A DNA stretch of 64,000 nt from UBA1952 sp965246765 (GTDB taxonomy: Bacteria; Bacteroidota; Bacteroidia; Chitinophagales; Chitinophagaceae): NCBI GenBank assembly GCA_965246765.1, contig CBDFFJ010000004.1:496001-560000 (forward strand), read 5' to 3'. The translations under genes and the position numbers were made by a program. Below are positions 60,139-64,000 of this stretch, piece after piece. Positions within the stretch are counted from its first letter, which is position 1; each line of letters begins with the position of its first letter. The notes below the pieces were generated by a model. It was not told the DNA's origin, ran no database searches, and saw nothing but the letters and a program-made list of their open reading frames with translations.

Positions 60139-60873
60139 ATGTTCAGATTGAAAAGAGTAAGTAACTTCTCAAACGACCAACAATTAATTACGCAGTTATT
60201 TGAACTAACCAGACCAAATTATATTGACAATTCGTCGGTTCTAACCAGAGAGATTAAACATTGTAATGAAATCTACCTTCTATACAATGGCGAAAACGAA
60301 TTGGTCGCTTTCTTCATGATAAACTTTGAGAAAGTTGATGAGATTGACACATTTTATTTGGGTCTGAGTGGTTGCCGAAACGACTATAAAGGCTTTGGAC
60401 TTGCAAAATGCCTTTGGACGGAATTCTTTATTGATTGTAAGCATAAAGAAAAGCGAGTCGGAACTAAAATCCTATGTTGGTGGACGACTGCATCACCAAT
60501 TCCATTCAAATGGTTCAATGATAACATTGAAAGTTGCGAACCAAATACAAGAGGGGACATATCAGCATTCGGACTAAATGTAATCACCAAGATCGCGGCC
60601 TTAAAGTTCAAACACATTTACATTGACAGTTCAGTTCCTTTTATTTTGAGAGGTGTCGCAGCACAGACAAACTATTCATGTGCGGAACGAGAAAGATTAG
60701 ATAAGGTTTGTGATGAGTTGCAATTGACAGCATTTGAAAGATTTCCGATTGACGAGGCAAATGGCGATAGATACTTAATGATTGGATATGCTCCCAAACT
60801 TGCAGCATTAAAACAACTTCTCGCCCATTCAAACCTTGCGAAGCAGAATTCAATGATAAAAAGCAGCAAGTAG
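60139..60873 (+). CDS. Acetyltransferase-like protein, probable recent acquisition
   Basis: The 244-aa protein has a GNAT-like N-terminal half: ELVAFFMINFEKVDEIDTFY, LGLSGCRNDYKGFGLAKCLW (a weak AcCoA-loop pattern) and a WWTTASPIPF segment. The C-terminal half is unassigned. The DNA is clearly AT-richer than the surrounding genes and uses many AAA, ATT, TTT and TCA codons, a sign of transfer. No known substrate. Followed by a short AT-rich direct repeat zone. Confidence 0.55.
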   Translation: MFRLKRVSNFSNDQQLITQLFELTRPNYIDNSSVLTREIKHCNEIYLLYNGENELVAFFMINFEKVDEIDTFYLGLSGCRNDYKGFGLAKCLWTEFFIDCKHKEKRVGTKILCWWTTASPIPFKWFNDNIESCEPNTRGDISAFGLNVITKIAALKFKHIYIDSSVPFILRGVAAQTNYSCAERERLDKVCDELQLTAFERFPIDEANGDRYLMIGYAPKLAALKQLLAHSNLAKQNSMIKSSK

Positions 60874-60914
60874 AAGACGACCATTCTCTATTAGAAGTAC
60901 GCTAACATTTATTG

Positions 60915-60952
60915 GAATACATCCATCTTCCTTTAGAATACATCCATCTTCC
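60915..60952 (+). repeat. 17-bp direct repeat, 21-bp period
   Basis: GAATACATCCATCTTCC occurs at 60915-60931 and 60936-60952. Related words (AGAAGTAC, AGAAGATGCGT, CATCTTCC and its complement GAAGATG) recur across 60892-61040, so the zone is rich in inverted and direct copies of CATCTTC. Confidence 0.7.
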
Positions 60953-61054
60953 ATTAGAAGATGCGTATCCAATAACGGCAGCTACTCATCTTCCCTAACA
61001 GCAACCCAACCACTGGCAGAAGATGCCCGTCTTCTAATAAAAACACCACATCCC

Positions 61055-61417
61055 ATGGCAAAAGATGAAACCAAGCGGCTCTCGCCCGCCAAGCTTGCGT
61101 CCAACGACAATGCCTTCGCAGCTCTGCAAAAGGTATCAGGCTACAAGCCATCCAACGACGCCTACAAAATGGACACCGGCACTACCCTCGCCACATCCAT
61201 GAAGTCCGCCCGCGACACCGAGGCCCAGGCCATTGCCGCCCTCAAGACCGCCCGCGACAATGCCGCATCCGCCGAGTGGGCCATGCACAACTACGTCCTC
61301 GGCGCCAAAGACCAGATTGCCGCGCAATTCGGCAAAAGCAGTAACGAGTTTCAAAGCATGGGCATGAAGAAGAAATCGGAATACAAAAAGCCGGTGAAGA
61401 AGGCGAAGGGAAGTTGA
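61055..61417 (+). CDS. Small charged helical protein, unknown function
   Basis: The 120-aa soluble protein is rich in Ala, Lys, Asp and Thr with a central amphipathic helix (TTLATSMKSARDTEAQAIAAL, then KTARDNAASAEWAMHNYV) and a Lys-rich tail ending KKPVKKAKGS. YKPSNDAYKMD at the start of the helix region resembles small conserved proteins in related genera, as far as I recall, but I assign no function. DNA is GC-richer than the preceding island. Confidence 0.7.
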   Translation: MAKDETKRLSPAKLASNDNAFAALQKVSGYKPSNDAYKMDTGTTLATSMKSARDTEAQAIAALKTARDNAASAEWAMHNYVLGAKDQIAAQFGKSSNEFQSMGMKKKSEYKKPVKKAKGS

Positions 61418-61487
61418 GGCCTTGAAAGGTTGATGAGTTGAGGCGTTGCAACTGTTCCATCAGGGAACTCTACCCTAATAAATAGTT

Positions 61488-61611
61488 GTCGTTGCGGGCA
61501 GCAGACCCGCAATCTGCTCAATCAAAGTGCGTCCAAGTAGTGTCTCACTTTAAAAGTTCCAGCGACTTGTCACCCTGAAAGGGTCTTGCAAGATGCTTAC
61601 AGCATGACAAG
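61488..61611. repeat. Interspersed palindromic element, partial copies
   Basis: TTGTCGTTGCGGGC and CCCGCAATCTGC (61488-61518) match the left half of the 19916-20006 element. Then CTTGTCACCCTG...AGCATGACAAG (61566-61611) forms a second imperfect hairpin, and GCAGTTTCGCAAGCTGC follows at 61621. The 246-bp gap 61418-61663 has no gene. Confidence 0.6.
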
Positions 61612-61663
61612 TTTGGGCGAGCAGTTTCGCAAGCTGCGACACTACCCTCAATACACAGAATGA

Positions 61664-62104
61664 ATGATTGAAGGCGAAATTACCCCATTCGGAAGGGCCG
61701 AAGTAGCAGACACCGGCCCCTTCTACCACGGAACAAAAGCGGATTTGCAGGTTGGCGATTTATTGACGGCTGGCTTCAGGTCTAACTATAAGCCCGAAGT
61801 CGTGATGAACCACATTTATTTTACAGCCCTCGTCAATGGCGCCGGGCTTGCCGCCGCCTTAGCCATAGGCGATGGCCGCGAACGGGTTTACATCGTTGAG
61901 CCGACGGGAAGCTTTGAGAACGACCCGAACGTTACGGACAAAAAATTTCCGGGCAATACCACGCGGTCTTATCGCAGCAGCGCACCTTTGAGAATCGTTA
62001 GCGAAGTGAAGGATTGGGTAAGACTGACGCCTGATGAGCTCCTGGCATGGCGCGAAAGGTTAGCGAAAATAACAGCGGATTCCAGCGCGGAAATTATCAA
62101 CTGA
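61664..62104 (+). CDS. arr: Rifampin ADP-ribosyltransferase
   Basis: The 146-aa protein matches Arr, which inactivates rifamycins by ADP-ribosylating them with NAD+. Characteristic stretches: GPFYHGTKADLQVGDLLTAG, NHIYFTALVNGAGLAAALA, RVYIVEPTGSFENDPNVTDK, KFPGNTTRSYRSSAPLRIV and EVKDWVRLTPDEL. Length is normal for Arr. It is not in an integron or other mobile context here; chromosomal arr genes are known in many environmental bacteria. It follows the repeat-rich gap and is 30 bp upstream of a VOC-family gene. Confidence 0.93.
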   Translation: MIEGEITPFGRAEVADTGPFYHGTKADLQVGDLLTAGFRSNYKPEVVMNHIYFTALVNGAGLAAALAIGDGRERVYIVEPTGSFENDPNVTDKKFPGNTTRSYRSSAPLRIVSEVKDWVRLTPDELLAWRERLAKITADSSAEIIN

Positions 62105-62134
62105 TGCGCAACACACAACAAGCTTGCATACAAA

Positions 62135-62662
62135 ATGAAAAAGACAGCATTAATCATCGCAGCACTTGCAACATCCTTCTGTTTTGGTTTTGCATACAGG
62201 GCAGTTACTACAAAGGAATCGGACAATGGGGCGAGGCAAAAGAAGGTAACCGGCATCGGCGGTATATTCTTTAAGTGCAAAGACCCTAAGCAGATGCGGG
62301 CATGGTATGCGGCAAACCTTGGTTTGGCTACCAACCCATACGGAGCAGTTTTTGAATGGCATCAAGGCGCGGACAGCACTAAAAAGGGCTTTACCCAATG
62401 GAGTCCTTTTAAAGAAACAACGGCTTACTTTGCGCCTTCTGCAAAGGACTTCATGATTAATTACCGGGTAGAGCACATAGAAGCACTTGTTGCCGAATTA
62501 CAAAAGGCCGGAGTAAAGGTGGTGGACACCATACAGGCCGTAGCATACGGGAAGTTTGTTCACATTCTTGACCCCGAGGACAACAAGCTGGAGCTTTGGG
62601 AACCGGACGATGCCGAATATGAAAAGTTAGGCGCGCAGATGGGGAGCAAGAATACAAAGTAA
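62135..62662 (+). CDS. VOC-family (glyoxalase/dioxygenase-like) protein, exported
   Basis: The 175-aa protein has an N-terminal hydrophobic signal/anchor (MKKTALIIAALATSFCFGFAY) followed by one VOC domain with IGGIFFKCKDPKQMRAWYAA, FVHILDPEDNKLELWEPDD and a Glu/His metal-type ligand pair (H112, E148-type). Members bind or open various small molecules; the export signal makes a detoxification role outside the cytoplasm possible. It lies just after arr and before the convergent gldA. Substrate unknown. Confidence 0.8.
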   Translation: MKKTALIIAALATSFCFGFAYRAVTTKESDNGARQKKVTGIGGIFFKCKDPKQMRAWYAANLGLATNPYGAVFEWHQGADSTKKGFTQWSPFKETTAYFAPSAKDFMINYRVEHIEALVAELQKAGVKVVDTIQAVAYGKFVHILDPEDNKLELWEPDDAEYEKLGAQMGSKNTK

Positions 62663-62707
62663 TTTAACCGGATATGCCTGGTGCAGGCTCAAACGGTTGT
62701 CCGATCC

Positions 62708-63631
62708 TTACTCAACCTTGTCAACAGTATTAGTAAGGCTGCGGAATACTTCTTCCAAAGACTGCCCCGCAGACTGCATGGAAGTGATGGTTATATCCTC
62801 GGCAAGCGCCCATTGCATCAGCTCACGGCGCAGCTTATCTGCGTCGCGCGTGTGCAGCTTCCACTGATTTTCTCCGAGCGATTCGGCCTTTTGCGCGCCT
62901 TTCAAAGCACGCAGCTTCGCGTCCGCAACCGGCTTGCTGAAGCTAACCAGCAGTGCAGCATCCGAGATATCAAGCTTCAGCGCATCAACTTTATCATCGG
63001 CTACAATATTGCCGCGGTTGATGATGATCACGCGGCTGCACATAGCCTGAACCTCCTGCATGATGTGTGTGGAAAGCAGCACCGTTTTTTCCTTACCGAC
63101 CATCGTTATCAGCTCACGGATTTCCACAATCTGGTTAGGGTCCAGGCCGGAGGTCGGCTCGTCCAGAATGAGCACTTCCGGTTTATGTATCATCGCCTGC
63201 GCCAATCCCACGCGCTGTTTGTAGCCTTTGGAGAGTGCGCCTAGTCGCTTATGCGCTTCGCGGGTTAGGCCGGTGATGGAAATCATTTCTTCAATGCGCC
63301 CCTTAGCTGCCTTTCCCAGGCCGTGAATACCAGCGGTGAATTCTAAATACTCGCGCACATACATATCGTAGTAAAGCGGGTTTGCCTCGGCGAGATATCC
63401 CACGCGCTTGCGCACCTCCATCGCCTGCGTCTGTGTATCAAAGCCGCATACCGTGGCGGTGCCGGAAGTCGGCGCGAGGTAGCTGGTCAACACCTTCATT
63501 GTTGTGCTTTTTCCGGCTCCGTTAGGCCCGAGGAAGCCGACAATTTCGCCCGGTCTGCACTCAAAAGAAATGCCGTTTACGGCCTTCTGCGCTCCGTATT
63601 CTTTAGTCAGCGATTGTACGCGTATGGACAT
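62708..63631 (-). CDS. gldA: Gliding-motility-type ABC transporter ATP-binding protein
   Basis: The 307-aa ATPase has Walker A GPNGAGKST, signature LSKGYKQRVGLAQAM, Walker B VLILDEPTSGLD and H-loop THIMQEVQAM, plus a C-terminal about 85-residue domain. It matches GldA, the ATP-binding part of the GldAFG transporter linked to gliding and T9SS function in Bacteroidota; many relatives serve as general ABC-2 ATPases, so motility is not proven. Partners gldF/gldG are not in the window. A -7 box TAAGTTTG ends only 4 nt before the ATG. Confidence 0.88.
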   Translation of the reverse strand: MSIRVQSLTKEYGAQKAVNGISFECRPGEIVGFLGPNGAGKSTTMKVLTSYLAPTSGTATVCGFDTQTQAMEVRKRVGYLAEANPLYYDMYVREYLEFTAGIHGLGKAAKGRIEEMISITGLTREAHKRLGALSKGYKQRVGLAQAMIHKPEVLILDEPTSGLDPNQIVEIRELITMVGKEKTVLLSTHIMQEVQAMCSRVIIINRGNIVADDKVDALKLDISDAALLVSFSKPVADAKLRALKGAQKAESLGENQWKLHTRDADKLRRELMQWALAEDITITSMQSAGQSLEEVFRSLTNTVDKVE

Positions 63632-63635
63632 GCTG

Positions 63636-63643
63636 CAAACTTA
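63636..63643 (-). promoter_or_regulatory. -7 box TAAGTTTG of gldA
   Basis: Exact TAnnTTTG match on the minus strand, 4 nt from the ATG at 63631; near-leaderless. Confidence 0.6.
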
Positions 63644-63665
63644 CGTGTATCCCGGCAGGGGCACG

Positions 63666-63691
63666 AAAAAGCCGGGCTGTTTTGCCCGGCT
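63666..63691 (-). terminator. Intrinsic terminator of the window-edge gene
   Basis: On the minus strand AGCCGGGC pairs with GCCCGGCT around AAAACA, followed by TTTTTCG. Confidence 0.85.
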
Positions 63692-63712
63692 CCGTAAGAT
63701 TTAGGATTTACA

Positions 63713-64000
63713 CTATCTGCGCGTGCCTATAAAGTTGCAGACAGACTTGTTGCCGGGGCTCACGCCGCGGTCAATGATCAGATTGATCTGCTCGTGATCC
63801 ACAACCGCGTGTGCTTTGCGCGTGTAGCCATTGATGTTCTCGTCGGGGACGTTAATGGAATAAGCTTCAACCGTTCCGCGGAATATCTCGCCCGGGCTGT
63901 TGTGGCGGAGGCTGAACTCTACAATATTCGGCTCGGCCACCTGCCGGACGTCCATGGTATCGTTCAGGGCAGGCAGCTCGTCACAGTGATTGTAGCCAAC
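63713..64000 (-). CDS. Partial gene running off the window, unknown function
   Basis: The frame is open from the window end (VGYNHCDELPALNDT...) to a stop at 63713, giving the last 95 residues of a longer protein. It is beta-rich with SLRHNSPGEIFRGTVEAYSI, VVDHEQINLIIDRGVSPGN and an ending VCNFIGTRR. No family recognised. Its 5' end is outside the window; a Met at 63955 is not necessarily the start. A terminator follows before gldA. Confidence 0.6.
   Translation of the reverse strand, partial: VGYNHCDELPALNDTMDVRQVAEPNIVEFSLRHNSPGEIFRGTVEAYSINVPDENINGYTRKAHAVVDHEQINLIIDRGVSPGNKSVCNFIGTRR

Noticed and set aside
60892..61040. CRISPR or integron-like array
   Set aside because: Only two exact 17-bp copies and irregular related words; no attC-like structure or integrase.

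Overview
The window looks like a chromosomal stretch of a Bacteroidota bacterium, most likely Chitinophagales/Chitinophagaceae-like. The evidence is: TAnnTTTG-type -7 promoter boxes close to start codons with no recognisable Shine-Dalgarno sites; two proteins with C-terminal type IX secretion (T9SS) sorting domains; a GldA-type ABC ATPase; a Reg_prop/Y_Y_Y histidine kinase; OmpH-type and PorT-like envelope proteins; DUF4331 proteins; and many short lipoproteins. There is no prophage, integrase, transposase or CRISPR array. tRNA-Ser(TGA) and tRNA-Arg(TCT) are present.

Layout. 0.1-8.1 kb: DUF885 lipoprotein (interrupted by an amber codon), EF-P, the biotin carboxylase/carrier pair accB-accC and a two-gene M16 protease unit. 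8.2-17.3 kb: miaE and nth (both frameshifted), a NYN-domain protein, MsrA, small lipoproteins, a TrxR-like flavoprotein, thioredoxin, a DUF2027-Smr protein with RdgB, and a protein resembling phage recombination-associated proteins. 17.4-20.7 kb: an intergenic region with DnaA-like boxes and an 80-bp palindrome, then parE and a DUF1761 membrane protein. 20.7-29.6 kb: a six-gene minus-strand array (two DUF4331 proteins, a TPR lipoprotein, HupE/UreJ, a His-rich small membrane protein and a TonB receptor), the best candidate for an undescribed system. 29.7-38.1 kb: a heptad-repeat ORF, icd, an orphan Hcp, heptose kinase, APC permease, OmpH, a surface protein with seven 23-residue repeats, tRNA-Ser, a second MsrA and an outer-membrane barrel remnant. 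38.1-46.6 kb: a two-component system, two polytopic glycosyltransferase-like proteins, ribF and an interspersed palindrome. 46.6-53.2 kb: a PKD/T9SS protein, several small secreted or membrane proteins, a DUF922 protease-like protein, a CrtI-family oxidoreductase and tRNA-Arg. 53.2-64 kb: a conserved secreted protein, an Hdr-like Fe-S operon, parC, DUF5618, an AT-rich acetyltransferase-like gene, a rifampin ADP-ribosyltransferase, a VOC protein, gldA and a truncated gene at the window edge.

Functionally this is mostly housekeeping (fatty-acid precursor supply, topoisomerase IV, nucleotide pool cleaning, cofactor synthesis, protein oxidation repair) interleaved with Bacteroidota cell-surface functions. 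Three conserved genes in the first 12.3 kb each carry one single-base lesion. This suggests either sequencing errors or real strain-level inactivation. Coordinates of re-chosen starts come from conserved N-termini and promoter spacing.
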